Shown one piece after another: positions 1-6,743 of a stretch of DNA of 8,586 bases. This stretch comes from Peptococcaceae bacterium (GTDB taxonomy: Bacteria > Bacillota > Desulfitobacteriia > Desulfitobacteriales > Desulfitobacteriaceae), in contig JAITOS010000020.1 in the NCBI GenBank assembly GCA_031289815.1, positions 1 to 8,586 on the forward strand. The letters run 5' to 3'. Numbering within the stretch: position 1 is the first letter of the stretch; each line of letters begins with the position of its first letter. The notes beneath the pieces were generated by a model. It worked only from the letters and a program-made list of their open reading frames with translations, had not been told where the DNA came from and made no database searches. Both the position numbers and the translations under genes were made by a program.

Positions 1-717
1 ACGCTGGCCGGTTATGAGGAAGATTCCAGGGCGAGCGTGCGCCGCTTGGCGGCAAGCTACCGGCAGCGCGCCGCCAGACGGGCAAAGGAGCAGGCGCGGA
101 TCGAGCGGCTCTTGGTCGAGGAAAAAAAACTCTGGCGGCAGGGCGTGCAATGGATCGCGGGGATCGACGAAGCCGGCAGAGGGCCGTTGGCAGGGCCGGT
201 ATACGCCGCCGCTTGCGTGTTGCCGGAAAAGTTTGCGCTACCGGGCTTGAATGATTCCAAAAAACTCAGTGAAAGCCGCCGGGAACAATTATTTCGGGAG
301 ATTCAAGAGCAGGCGTTGTTCTACAGCGTCAGCAGCGCGGACGCGGCGGAAATCGATCGGCTGAACATCCTAGAGGCGTCTAAACTGGCGATGCAAAGAG
401 CGGTGGCGGCCTTAGCGGTTGCGCCCCAGTATCTCCTGATAGACGCGGTGTCTTTGTCGGCGATCAATATTCCGCAATTGGCCCTGATCGGCGGCGATGG
501 TTTAAGCGCCAGCATTGCGGCCGCCTCGATTTTGGCCAAGGTGAGCCGGGATCGTTTTATGCACGAGCTTCATCAACAGTATCCGGCGTATGGCTTCGAT
601 AAACATAAAGGTTATCCGACCCTGGAACATCGGCAAGCATTGGCGCGGCTAGGGGTGTGTCCCTTTCACCGGCGGACGTATGCCCCGGTGCGGGAGATAT
701 TATCGGGCGGAAAGTAG
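1..717 (+). CDS. rnhB: Ribonuclease HII, 5'-truncated by window edge
   Basis: RNase HII cleaves the RNA strand of RNA-DNA hybrids and removes single ribonucleotides misincorporated in DNA; it acts in the cytoplasm and needs Mg2+ or Mn2+. The frame is open from base 1. A GTG at 37 would give 226 residues, but the residues before it (TLAGYEEDSRAS) still resemble the N-terminal extension of Bacillus-type RnhB, so the true start probably lies outside the window. Counting from the GTG, the catalytic DEDD set is visible: D44 and E45 in GIDEAGRGPLAGP, D136 in LLIDAV and D172 in AKVSRDR. The family motifs NDSKKLS (72-78) and KGY (191-193) are present, and the C-terminus HRRTYAPV is typical. The stop is TAG at 715-717, five bases before yraN, so the two are probably cotranscribed. 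The family assignment is certain; only the start is unresolved. Confidence 0.96.
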   Translation, partial: TLAGYEEDSRASVRRLAASYRQRAARRAKEQARIERLLVEEKKLWRQGVQWIAGIDEAGRGPLAGPVYAAACVLPEKFALPGLNDSKKLSESRREQLFREIQEQALFYSVSSADAAEIDRLNILEASKLAMQRAVAALAVAPQYLLIDAVSLSAINIPQLALIGGDGLSASIAAASILAKVSRDRFMHELHQQYPAYGFDKHKGYPTLEHRQALARLGVCPFHRRTYAPVREILSGGK

Positions 718-722
718 TACAT

Positions 723-1112
723 ATGGAAAACGAGGGGCCGAGCAAAGGCCAAAACAGGAAAATCCTTTTGGGCAGAGCCGGAGAAGATTACGCGGCGCAA
801 TTAGTGGCGCGCTCCGGCCTGAAAATTATTGAAAGAAATTATCGCTGTCCCCGCGGGGAGATGGATCTGATCGCTTTAGACAAGGAGCGGACGCTGGTCT
901 TCGTCGAGGTGCGGACGAGAAGCTCCGGACGCGCCGGGTGGGGCGAAGAAAGCGTGACCGCGGCGAAGATGAAAAGAATGCGGCTGATCGCGAACTATTA
1001 TCTGCTCGACCGGGGCTACCGGGATTGGCCGCCGCTCAGATTTGATCTCGTCGCTTTGCGCTGGCGGGAGCAGGGAGAACCGGAGAGCCGCTGGCTTCAG
1101 GCGATTTTCTGA
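723..1112 (+). CDS. yraN: YraN/UPF0102 family endonuclease-fold protein
   Basis: This 129-residue protein matches the UPF0102 (YraN) family, which is widespread, has a restriction-endonuclease-like fold and is poorly understood; a nuclease role in recombination or repair is the usual suggestion. Diagnostic segments are LGRAGEDYAAQLVARSGLKI (16-35), the RGEMDLIA core (44-51) and LVFVEVRTR (58-66). E21, D48 and E62 are the expected acidic positions. The usual lysine of EVK is arginine here (R64), a conservative change. RFDLVAL near 106-112 is the conserved C-terminal strand. ATG 723 was chosen because GGCGGAAAG, the end of rnhB, lies about 8 bases upstream; an upstream in-frame GTG at 657 would overlap rnhB by 60 bases and adds non-conserved residues. 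In many Bacillota rnhB-yraN is followed by comM/yifB and dprA; here the cluster stops. Confidence 0.93.
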   Translation: MENEGPSKGQNRKILLGRAGEDYAAQLVARSGLKIIERNYRCPRGEMDLIALDKERTLVFVEVRTRSSGRAGWGEESVTAAKMKRMRLIANYYLLDRGYRDWPPLRFDLVALRWREQGEPESRWLQAIF

Positions 1113-1225
1113 CGTTTATGAGGGCTCCGCGAGGTATACGAGAAATTAGTATCAGGTGATAATTCCTCCCATTGCCTTGGGATAGCCGCAGGGAAGGAGA
1201 TGTATCTTCTTCTTTCTTCGGAGTC

Positions 1226-1332
1226 GCCGCAGGGCGGACGGTTCCGCTTCTCGTCCCGCTGCGCCTTCCTGGCGCAAAGGGACGCGCTCGGCGTCCATGC
1301 CTCGCTTGTCGCGGAACCATCCGCCCTGCGGC
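1226..1332. repeat. 107-bp structured inverted repeat
   Basis: The arms at 1226-1247 and 1311-1332 (GCCGCAGGGCGG outermost) are 22 bases each with one mismatch. The 63-base interior is structured too: GCGCC at 1261-1265 pairs with GGCGC at 1271-1275, and an outer CGTCCC/GGGACG pair extends that hairpin; GACGC-GCTCG-GCGTC forms a competing hairpin next to it. A T7 run starts about 11 bases after the second arm, too far for a classical terminator. The design, long arms plus a nested hairpin, resembles the larger palindrome at 7923-8105, so this may be a dispersed repeat family. That link is inference. Confidence 0.8.
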
Positions 1333-1366
1333 TGTCTTTGGGGTCTTTTTTTGTTCATTGGGAGAG

Positions 1367-1396
1367 AAGGGGTAATTACCGCCGGTTACCCTTTTT
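1367..1396 (+). terminator. Rho-independent terminator of rnhB-yraN direction
   Basis: AAGGGGTAA (1367-1375) pairs with TTACCCTT (1386-1393) with one bulged G and a 10-base loop; a run of five T follows at 1392-1396. Within it GGTAATTACC is a perfect 10-bp palindrome. It lies about 250 bases after yraN and is oriented to stop rightward transcription. The stem is modest. Confidence 0.5.
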
Positions 1397-1446
1397 GGTG
1401 CAGTAATATACCGGTCAAATTGGCCGATATATTGCTGCACCAAAAA
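1392..1446. repeat. 55-bp palindrome between convergent terminators
   Basis: The arms 1397-1416 and 1422-1441 (GGTGCAGTAATAT at the start, ATATTGCTGCACC at the end) enclose a 5-base loop AAATT. They pair over 20 positions with one mismatch and two G-U pairs when read as + strand RNA. The stem is extended by T5 at 1392-1396 and the matching A run from 1442. Those runs are also the T tracts of the flanking + and - strand terminators, so the whole block is nearly mirror-symmetric. Confidence 0.85.
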
Positions 1447-1484
1447 AGAAGCCATTACCGGCAGGCATTCTCGTCGGCAATGGC
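1443..1484 (-). terminator. Rho-independent terminator of the ABM gene
   Basis: On the - strand, GCCATTGCCG (1484-1475) pairs with CGGTAATGGC (1460-1451) around a 14-base loop and is followed by TTCTTTTTT. The one non-Watson-Crick position is a G-U pair on this strand but an A-C mismatch on the + strand, which supports function in leftward transcripts. It sits about 65 bases after the stop codon of the monooxygenase-type gene. Confidence 0.75.
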
Positions 1485-1547
1485 ACACATTTAAGATACG
1501 GCAGAGGGGATAGGGTCACGCGTCGCCTTCAGGATAAGGGACGGGGC

Positions 1548-1835
1548 TTAGCTGAATTCACTCAAAATAGCGACTTCCAGCGGTTTTGAAGATAATTCGC
1601 CGATCTGGGGAATGATTCTCTGAAAATGTTCGGACTTCATATGGGTATCAAGCGCCTCCTGGCTGGCCCATTCCTCCGTGAATACATATTCCGCAGGCGC
1701 TTGAGAGTCGATGAAGAGACGATATTCGATACAGCCGGACTCTTTGCGGGTAGCGTCGATGAGTTCGCGAAATAATGGCGCGGCGGCGCTGATGTTTTCA
1801 GATTTGATAAAATTTTTGGCGATGACCCTGATCAA
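1548..1835 (-). CDS. Antibiotic biosynthesis monooxygenase (ABM) domain protein
   Basis: This 95-residue protein fits the single-domain ABM family (ferredoxin-like barrel, usually a dimer), which includes cofactor-free quinol monooxygenases such as YgiN. The true substrate cannot be told from sequence. Family marks are the N-terminal strand IRVIAKNFI, the segment ESGCIEYRLFID (32-43), the strand AEYVFTEEWAS (48-58) and the helix LDTHMKSEHFQ (62-72) with H65 and H70. The start is a TTG at 1835-1833, because GGGGAGGGG lies 5-6 bases upstream and MIRVIAK is the normal family N-terminus; an upstream ATG would add 26 non-conserved residues lying over the promoter. It is monocistronic, divergent from phoU, with its own promoter and terminator. 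Confidence 0.88.
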   Translation of the reverse strand: MIRVIAKNFIKSENISAAAPLFRELIDATRKESGCIEYRLFIDSQAPAEYVFTEEWASQEALDTHMKSEHFQRIIPQIGELSSKPLEVAILSEFS

Positions 1836-1870
1836 TGGAAACCCCTCCCCGTTTAATTTCATCCGTACAA

Positions 1871-1899
1871 ATAGTATCATACAGCTAAAAACAAAGCAA
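1871..1899 (-). promoter_or_regulatory. Sigma-A-type promoter of the ABM gene
   Basis: Read on the - strand, the -35 is TTGCTT (1899-1894), the spacer is 17 bases and the -10 is TACTAT (1876-1871). Transcription would start near 1864, giving a leader of about 30 bases before the TTG start. Confidence 0.45.
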
Positions 1900-1949
1900 T
1901 CATAATTGTACAAATCTTCGCTTGATTGAGGAAAATAAACATAAAATCA

Positions 1950-1978
1950 TTGTCAGAATTACAAAGCAATTATATAAT
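1950..1978 (+). promoter_or_regulatory. Strong sigma-A-type promoter of phoU-nptA
   Basis: The -35 is TTGTCA (1950-1955), the spacer is exactly 17 bases and the -10 is TATAAT (1973-1978), in AT-rich DNA. The predicted start near 1985 leaves a leader of about 130 bases before phoU. Confidence 0.75.
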
Positions 1979-2117
1979 AATTCTAATGTCTAATTATTTT
2001 AACGTGAATCATTCCCTTGAACCGCTGGGGTCCATCGTTTGGCGAAAGATGAAAACTCTGTTGTTCTGAAGTTATGAGGGAGCGCTTATTCAGTCATCGT
2101 AGAAAGGACGGAGTTCA
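1979..2117 (+). other. phoU 5' leader
   Basis: The leader is long for a phosphate operon and I recognise no known riboswitch in it. It contains two tiny reading frames: ATG 2049 (MKTLLF) and ATG 2074 (15 codons), whose stop TGA at 2119-2121 overlaps the TTG start of phoU. Neither has a good ribosome binding site. CATC/GATG near 2033-2051 could form a weak hairpin. Confidence 0.35.
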
Positions 2118-2759
2118 TTGAGGATTACAGGTTTTGACAGAGCCTTGCTGCAATTAAAGACGATGACGGTGGAACTGGCCGTCGCGGTTCAGGATTTACT
2201 GAATAAGTCCATCGATTCTATTGAAAACCTGGGCAGCCACGAGAATTGGCGTTTCACGGATCATGCGATTGAGGAGAAAAAAAGCCAGATGATCAATCGC
2301 ATTTACGAAATGATGAGCTTACGCCAATTGAGCGATCAGGATGTGCAGTGGCTGATGAATTATCAGCGTATCGCCCATGAATTGGAAAGAATATCCGGTT
2401 ACGCCTGCGATCTGGCGGAAATCAGCGATTATTTACCGACGCGCAGCTGGCCGGCGGCGATTCGGGCGATGATGCAAGCGCTGACAGCGATGTTGGCGGA
2501 TGTGGTGGCGGTGATCAAAGAGGACCAGGAAGCGGTTCATGATATGGCCGAACGGGATGATCAGCTGGACCAAGCGCTGATCCGTATGTTAAGGTCATCC
2601 AGGGGGGATGACGACCCGGCGCTGCGGAATGATCAGTATGCGGGTTCGGATGATATGGCCCTATCTTTGGTGTTGGCGTTTACGATGGAGCGGGCAGGGG
2701 ACCATGTGGTGAATATCGCGGAGGCGCTGGTCAGGCTTGAAGGATCTTCGTTAGGGTAA
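2118..2759 (+). CDS. phoU: PhoU family phosphate signalling protein
   Basis: PhoU proteins are all-helical, metal-binding cytoplasmic regulators of phosphate uptake. This one has 213 residues, the usual size, with two PhoU repeats. Each carries the signature helix: ERISGYACDLAEI at 90-102 and ERAGDHVVNIAE at 191-202, the latter almost the family consensus; the acidic residues would bind metal. An acidic loop SRGDDDP (161-167) precedes the second signature helix and is not a family feature I know. The start is TTG 2118, preceded by GGACGGAG with 5-base spacing. Only 15 bases separate it from the Na/Pi symporter gene, so its partner is probably that transporter rather than a Pst ABC system. No PhoR/PhoB genes are in view. 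Confidence 0.93.
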   Translation: MRITGFDRALLQLKTMTVELAVAVQDLLNKSIDSIENLGSHENWRFTDHAIEEKKSQMINRIYEMMSLRQLSDQDVQWLMNYQRIAHELERISGYACDLAEISDYLPTRSWPAAIRAMMQALTAMLADVVAVIKEDQEAVHDMAERDDQLDQALIRMLRSSRGDDDPALRNDQYAGSDDMALSLVLAFTMERAGDHVVNIAEALVRLEGSSLG

Positions 2760-2774
2760 GGTTTTTGGACTGGA

Positions 2775-4421
2775 GTGAACAATATCGGTATGATCATGAA
2801 CGTACTCATATTTTTAGGCGGACTGGGCCTTTTTCTTTATGGCGTAAGGGTCACGTCCACCGGCTTGCAGAATTTTGCGGCGCAAAAACTGCGGAGCGTC
2901 TTGCAATCGATTACGAAACGCACGATTGTAGCGGTATTTTTTGGTATGTTAATGACGGTGGCTTTTCAGAGCAGTGCGGCGACGACGGTTTTGGCGGTGG
3001 AATTCGTTAATACGGGAATGCTCAGCTTGGCTCAAGCCCTGGGGATCGTTCTGGGTTCGGCGCTGGGAACCTCGATCACGATTCAGCTGCTGGCTTTTCA
3101 GATGCTGCCGATTGCCTTGGGAATTCTGTTTGTGGGCTACATGATGTTTCTGGCGGCCAAGACGCAGCGGTTAAAGCATTTGGGCAACGGCTTCATCGGC
3201 TTTGGTCTCATCTTTGTCGGTATGTCTTGTATGGCGACCGCCTCCGAGCCGCTCAGCAAGATCCCGGAGGTGTACTACTTTCTGGGCAATTTAGGGAAAT
3301 ATCCGGTGCTGTCCGTGTTGGTGGGGATCCTGATGACGGCGGTGATTCAGAGCAGTCCGGCCATGTTTGCGATTATGATGACCCTGGCCGCCAGTCAGGT
3401 ACTGACCCTGGAAGCGATTATTCCCCTGGTGCTGGGGGCGCATACGGGAGGAACCGTGACGACTCTGTTTTCCGGGATTACCGCGCCCAAGATGGACGCC
3501 CGGCGGACGGCGATCGCCAATACGGGGACTAAAGTGCTGGGGACGATCCTGATCTGGCCGTTTTTAAGCCAATTTACCCATCTGGTCGCCTGGACGACCT
3601 CGGACGTGCAGCGGCAGGTCGCCAACGCCCACTTGTTGTTTTCCCTGCTGATGGTGGTCGTTTTTCTGCCGTTTAATTCGTTGTTCGCAAAAATGCTGGT
3701 GAAGATTTTTCCGGACCGGATCAAGCGGGAAGACGTGCTGGTTTTCCAATATATCGATACGGCCTCGCTCAAGGTTCCGGCGGTGGGGCTGAAACAGGTG
3801 CGGCAGGAAACCGTGGCTTTGGGGAAGTTTATTCTGAAAGAAATGGTAGAAAGCCTGCCGCTGGCGACGACCTCCGCCAAACAGGCGGAGCTGTTTCATC
3901 TCGAACGCAAGGAAGAAAGCGTCGATTGGTATTATAAGCATATCACCGAGTTCACGGTGGAATTAAATAAACAGGGACTGACGGAAGAACAGTTAGAAGA
4001 GAGCATCCATACCCAGTTCGTGTTGAAGGAGCTGGAATGTATCGCGGATAATATCGAGCAGATGAACGAGCTGGCGCAGAAGCTGGAGCATCGGCTGGAT
4101 TGGAACAATGTGAAGGATATTTATGAAAAAGTTCGGGAACGCTTCGAGTTGATGCTGCAATCGCTGGAGCGCTGGGATGAAGAGCTGGCCGGCCGGGTGA
4201 TCAGAGAACATCCGGAAATTGTGCGCTTGAAACAATCGCTGCAATTCAATATTTACGCCATGGTATTCAGCAGGAAGGAGGAAGAGGAAAACGCCAATGG
4301 CTATAATGAGTATAATGAAGAACAGGATCGGCACTCGCGGGTGATCGATATGATTGTTCTCTTTCACAGTATTGATGAACATATGGTCAATATTGCCCAG
4401 GTGATTATGGGAATTGTATAA
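2775..4421 (+). CDS. Na+/phosphate symporter, NptA type, with PhoU-like C-terminal domain
   Basis: This inner-membrane protein imports inorganic phosphate with Na+ (type II Na/Pi cotransporter family). It has 548 residues. The first ~310 are hydrophobic and contain the inverted-repeat transport core with both diagnostic QSS motifs: FQSSAATTV at 64-72 and IQSSPAMFA at 191-199, each followed by a glycine-rich segment (GSALGTSITIQ, 94-104; GAHTGGTVTT, 221-230). About 340-548 is a charged helical PhoU-like domain, common in bacterial NptA proteins and thought to be regulatory; its last helix IDEHMVNIAQ echoes the PhoU signature. The start was taken as GTG 2775; ATG 2790 or 2796 are possible and change only the leader before the first membrane helix. 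It is in the same operon as phoU. Substrate is assigned by family. Confidence 0.93.
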   Translation: MNNIGMIMNVLIFLGGLGLFLYGVRVTSTGLQNFAAQKLRSVLQSITKRTIVAVFFGMLMTVAFQSSAATTVLAVEFVNTGMLSLAQALGIVLGSALGTSITIQLLAFQMLPIALGILFVGYMMFLAAKTQRLKHLGNGFIGFGLIFVGMSCMATASEPLSKIPEVYYFLGNLGKYPVLSVLVGILMTAVIQSSPAMFAIMMTLAASQVLTLEAIIPLVLGAHTGGTVTTLFSGITAPKMDARRTAIANTGTKVLGTILIWPFLSQFTHLVAWTTSDVQRQVANAHLLFSLLMVVVFLPFNSLFAKMLVKIFPDRIKREDVLVFQYIDTASLKVPAVGLKQVRQETVALGKFILKEMVESLPLATTSAKQAELFHLERKEESVDWYYKHITEFTVELNKQGLTEEQLEESIHTQFVLKELECIADNIEQMNELAQKLEHRLDWNNVKDIYEKVRERFELMLQSLERWDEELAGRVIREHPEIVRLKQSLQFNIYAMVFSRKEEEENANGYNEYNEEQDRHSRVIDMIVLFHSIDEHMVNIAQVIMGIV

Positions 4422-4422
4422 T
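4393..4422 (+). promoter_or_regulatory. Possible internal promoter for glyS
   Basis: TTGCCC (4393-4398), an 18-base spacer and a perfect TATAAT (4417-4422) end the symporter gene; the -10 includes its TAA stop. A start near 4429 would give glyS a leader of about 34 bases. No terminator lies between the two genes, so read-through is also possible. Confidence 0.45.
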
Positions 4423-4462
4423 AGAGACGGATGAAAGCTGATAAAAATAAGGAGTGTAGGAG

Positions 4463-5854
4463 TTGAGCGGATTGCGTGTGACGATGGAGCAGATCGTGGC
4501 GCTGGCCAAGAGACGGGGAATCATCTTTCCCGGCTCGGAGATTTATGGCGGGCTGGCGAATACCTGGGATTACGGGCCTTTGGGCGTGGAACTGAAAAAC
4601 AATGTGAAAAAAGCCTGGTGGAAGAAATTTATTCAGGAATCCCCTTATAACGTGGGCTTGGATTCCTCAATACTGATGAATCCGCAGACCTGGGTGGCCT
4701 CCGGCCATGTGGGCAACTTTAATGACCCCATGATCGACTGTAAGAAGTGCAAAGTCCGGCACCGGGCGGATAAGCTTATTGAAGAGACGCTGGCCGCCAG
4801 CGGCAAAACGGCGGTCGTCGAGGGGATTTCGCTGACGCGTATGGCGGAGATCATCAAGGAAGAGGGGATCGCCTGCCCGGATTGCGGCGGTGCGGATTTT
4901 ACCGATGTGCGGCAGTTCAACCTGATGTTCAAGACCTTTCAGGGCGTGACGGAAGCGAGCGGCAATCAGATCTATTTACGGCCGGAGACGGCGCAGGGGA
5001 TTTTTGTGAACTTTAAGAATGTCGTCCAGACCATGCGTAAAAAGGTCCCGTTCGGTATCGGGCAGATCGGGAAGAGCTTCCGCAATGAGATTACCCCCGG
5101 AAACTTCACCTTCCGCACGCGTGAATTCGAGCAAATGGAGCTGGAATTTTTCTGCAAGCCCGGCGAGGATCTGCAATGGTTTGATTACTGGCGGCAATTT
5201 TGCCATCAATGGCTGCTTTCGCTGGGGATGAAGCCGGAGCATATTCGTTTGCGCGACCACGCGGCGGAGGAATTATCCCATTACAGCAACGCTACCACGG
5301 ATTTTGAATACCAATTTCCCTTTGGCTGGGGCGAATTATGGGGTATCGCCGACCGGACGGATTTTGATCTGAAGCAGCACATGGAACATTCGGGCGAGGA
5401 TTTTGTCTATTTTGAACAGGAGAGCGGCGAACGCTATGTACCTTATTGCATAGAGCCTTCCCTGGGAGCGGATCGGGTGACGCTGGCCTTCCTGATCGAC
5501 GCTTGTGAGGATGAACTGTTAGAGGACGGGGACCATCGGCTGGTATTGCGTTTGCATCCGGCGTTGTCTCCCTATAAAGCGGCGGTTTTTCCCTTGTCCA
5601 AGAAGCTGGGCGAAGGGGCTCACCGCGTGTATGAGGAATTGAGCCAATACTTTATGATCGATTACGACGAAGCCGGTTCGATTGGCAAACGCTATCGCCG
5701 TCATGATGAGATCGGGACGCCGTTCTGCGTCACCTATGATTTCGAGTCGGAGACCGACCGGCAGGTCACGGTGCGCGACCGCGATTCGATGGAGCAAAAG
5801 CGGATGGCGATCAGCGAGGTCAGAGCCTTTTTGGAAGATAAGATTCGCTTTTGA
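4463..5854 (+). CDS. glyS: Glycyl-tRNA synthetase, homodimeric type
   Basis: This class II synthetase charges tRNA-Gly with glycine. It is the single-chain dimeric form (GlyQS), not the alpha2beta2 form. At 463 residues it has the normal length of the bacterial homodimeric type. Visible in order: the N-terminal motif WDYGPLGVELK (35-45); an insertion with two CxxC pairs, C93/C96 and C138/C141, expected to bind zinc; the glycine pocket RPETAQGIFVNFKN (173-186); motif 2 FRNEITPGNFTFRTREFEQ (206-224); motif 3 GADRVTLAF (335-343); and an anticodon-binding domain with DEAGSIGKRYRRHDEIGTPF (402-421). The start is TTG 4463 because AAGGAG lies 8 bases upstream. There is no T-box leader, since only 41 bases separate it from the symporter gene. 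The position behind phosphate genes is unusual but nothing suggests a defect. Confidence 0.97.
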   Translation: MSGLRVTMEQIVALAKRRGIIFPGSEIYGGLANTWDYGPLGVELKNNVKKAWWKKFIQESPYNVGLDSSILMNPQTWVASGHVGNFNDPMIDCKKCKVRHRADKLIEETLAASGKTAVVEGISLTRMAEIIKEEGIACPDCGGADFTDVRQFNLMFKTFQGVTEASGNQIYLRPETAQGIFVNFKNVVQTMRKKVPFGIGQIGKSFRNEITPGNFTFRTREFEQMELEFFCKPGEDLQWFDYWRQFCHQWLLSLGMKPEHIRLRDHAAEELSHYSNATTDFEYQFPFGWGELWGIADRTDFDLKQHMEHSGEDFVYFEQESGERYVPYCIEPSLGADRVTLAFLIDACEDELLEDGDHRLVLRLHPALSPYKAAVFPLSKKLGEGAHRVYEELSQYFMIDYDEAGSIGKRYRRHDEIGTPFCVTYDFESETDRQVTVRDRDSMEQKRMAISEVRAFLEDKIRF

Positions 5855-5877
5855 GACGGCAGCTTTTGAGGCGGCAA
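5848..5877. repeat. 15-bp tandem duplication at the glyS stop codon
   Basis: CTTTTGAGACGGCAG (5848-5862) is followed at once by CTTTTGAGGCGGCAA (5863-5877), 13 of 15 matching. The first copy contains the glyS stop. It looks like a small slippage duplication. Confidence 0.6.
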
Positions 5878-5879
5878 AG

Positions 5880-5905
5880 GGACAGGCTGCGGGGCGGCGC
5901 TGTCC
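5880..5905. other. GC-rich hairpin after glyS
   Basis: GGACAG (5880-5885) pairs with CTGTCC (5900-5905) around a 14-base GC-rich loop. No T run follows, so it is not a terminator by itself, but it precedes the real one by 10 bases and may protect the 3' end. Confidence 0.45.
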
Positions 5906-5915
5906 TTGTGAATAA

Positions 5916-5960
5916 AAAACCACGACTGCTGGCGAGACGTTTGCCGGTAGTCGTGGTTTT
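5916..5960. terminator. Bidirectional Rho-independent terminator
   Basis: The arms 5916-5933 and 5943-5960 (AAAACCACGAC / GTCGTGGTTTT outermost) form 18 pairs, two of them G-U in + strand RNA, around a 9-base loop. Rightward, TTTTGGTTT follows the GC part of the stem and would end glyS. Leftward, a run of six T and ATT follows, ending the nitroreductase operon. It lies midway between the convergent genes. Confidence 0.88.
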
Positions 5961-5987
5961 GGTTTGCGTACAGGCAGGGGGTACCGA

Positions 5988-6728
5988 TTACGATTGGATT
6001 TTTTTGCCCAGAGGGGCGAGGTAGATGACGAATTGGTCGCTGCTGAGGTTCAGAGCCTGATCGATCAAGTCGTCGTCAAAAGCATTGACGGCGCAGACGC
6101 CGCACTGGATGGATTCAGCGGCCAGATAAAGGTTCTGACAGACGTGTCCGGCGTCGAGGAACAGATAGCGGAGCCCGCGGGTTTGGAATTTCCAGGTCAG
6201 GCGATAGGGGACGGCCACCCAAAGGAAGGTCACGGCGCTGGTTTTGATGAACTGGTTATAGGTGCCTGCCTGGATGATTTGATCCGCTATGGCCGGACTG
6301 TTATCGCTCAGCGCCAAGGAATGACTCAACGCAAGATAACGGTATAAGCCGGGTTCCAGACCGGTAACCCGATTCACTAACAGGTAGGTCTCAAAGGCGT
6401 GACTGGAACCGGCGGAGGGAACGTTGCGGAAGGTCGTTTTGTCGGGAAGGATCTTTTTGATCCCTTGCGTACACCATAAAAGATAGGTGAGTTCTTCCAG
6501 GGTCAGCGGCTGATCGGAATATTCCCGGATGCTGGAGCGGTGTTCAATCGCGGAGCGGACGTCCATAGACCGTCCTAAATCCAGCGTTTCCGGCGATGGC
6601 AACGGAACAGCCGCTTGGAGACCGATGGCTTCTTCTAAAGGGGGTTGGGGCAGGCCTTTTTTATGGGCGCTGATTTCTAAATTCTTCGTTTTTGTTTGTT
6701 CCAGAAATTCTTTGTCGATCGAATCCAT
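5988..6728 (-). CDS. SagB/ThcOx-type nitroreductase-family dehydrogenase
   Basis: This FMN-dependent nitroreductase-fold protein has 246 residues. Its nearest known group is the SagB-type dehydrogenases, some of which oxidise azolines in thiazole/oxazole-modified peptide synthesis; many relatives in anaerobes stand alone and have no known substrate. Marks of the group are RSSIREY (64-70, FMN phosphate contact), PLTLEELTYLLWCTQGI (74-90), PSAGSSHAFETYL (104-116), GLEPGLYRYL (123-132) and LDAGHVCQNLYLAAE (191-205). No cyclodehydratase, precursor peptide or exporter is nearby, so a peptide-modification role is not supported. The ATG at 6728 has GGGAGGAA about 9 bases upstream. It is the last gene of the cooT-trmO operon, 15 bases after trmO, and the terminator at 5916-5960 follows. 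Confidence 0.9.
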   Translation of the reverse strand: MDSIDKEFLEQTKTKNLEISAHKKGLPQPPLEEAIGLQAAVPLPSPETLDLGRSMDVRSAIEHRSSIREYSDQPLTLEELTYLLWCTQGIKKILPDKTTFRNVPSAGSSHAFETYLLVNRVTGLEPGLYRYLALSHSLALSDNSPAIADQIIQAGTYNQFIKTSAVTFLWVAVPYRLTWKFQTRGLRYLFLDAGHVCQNLYLAAESIQCGVCAVNAFDDDLIDQALNLSSDQFVIYLAPLGKKIQS

Positions 6729-6743
6729 TGAAACATTCCTCCC

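Larger units (their letters stand above)
1113..1547. other. Gene-free interval with several inverted repeats
   Basis: These 435 bases lie between yraN and a convergent gene. No reading frame here has both a ribosome binding site and a recognisable product. The contents are a small palindrome TATCAGGTGATA (1150-1161), a 107-bp structured inverted repeat (1226-1332), a + strand terminator (1367-1396), a 55-bp palindrome (1392-1446) and a - strand terminator (1443-1484). GCCGCAGGG occurs at about 1185 and again as part of the arm at 1226. Bases 1485-1547 show nothing I can name. Confidence 0.7.

Noticed and set aside
1344..1350. Terminator formed by the 107-bp inverted repeat and the T7 run
   Set aside because: The T run begins about 11 bases after the stem instead of directly; a better + strand terminator follows at 1367-1396.
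1036..1488. A 150-codon open frame on the - strand
   Set aside because: It runs antisense over the end of yraN and through three inverted repeats, has no ribosome binding site before its ATG, and its product is low-complexity Arg/Pro-rich.
3993..4382. A 129-codon - strand frame
   Set aside because: It is a shadow of the PhoU-like domain of the symporter gene and has no family features.
4422..4462. T-box leader for glyS
   Set aside because: Only 41 bases are available and there is no T-box sequence or terminator.
5964..6347. A 127-codon + strand frame
   Set aside because: It is antisense to the nitroreductase gene, whose family motifs are unambiguous on the other strand.
5988..6728. Thiazole/oxazole-modified peptide (TOMM) cluster
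   Set aside because: Only the SagB-type gene is present; no cyclodehydratase, precursor peptide or transporter is near, and its neighbours are trmO and cooT.
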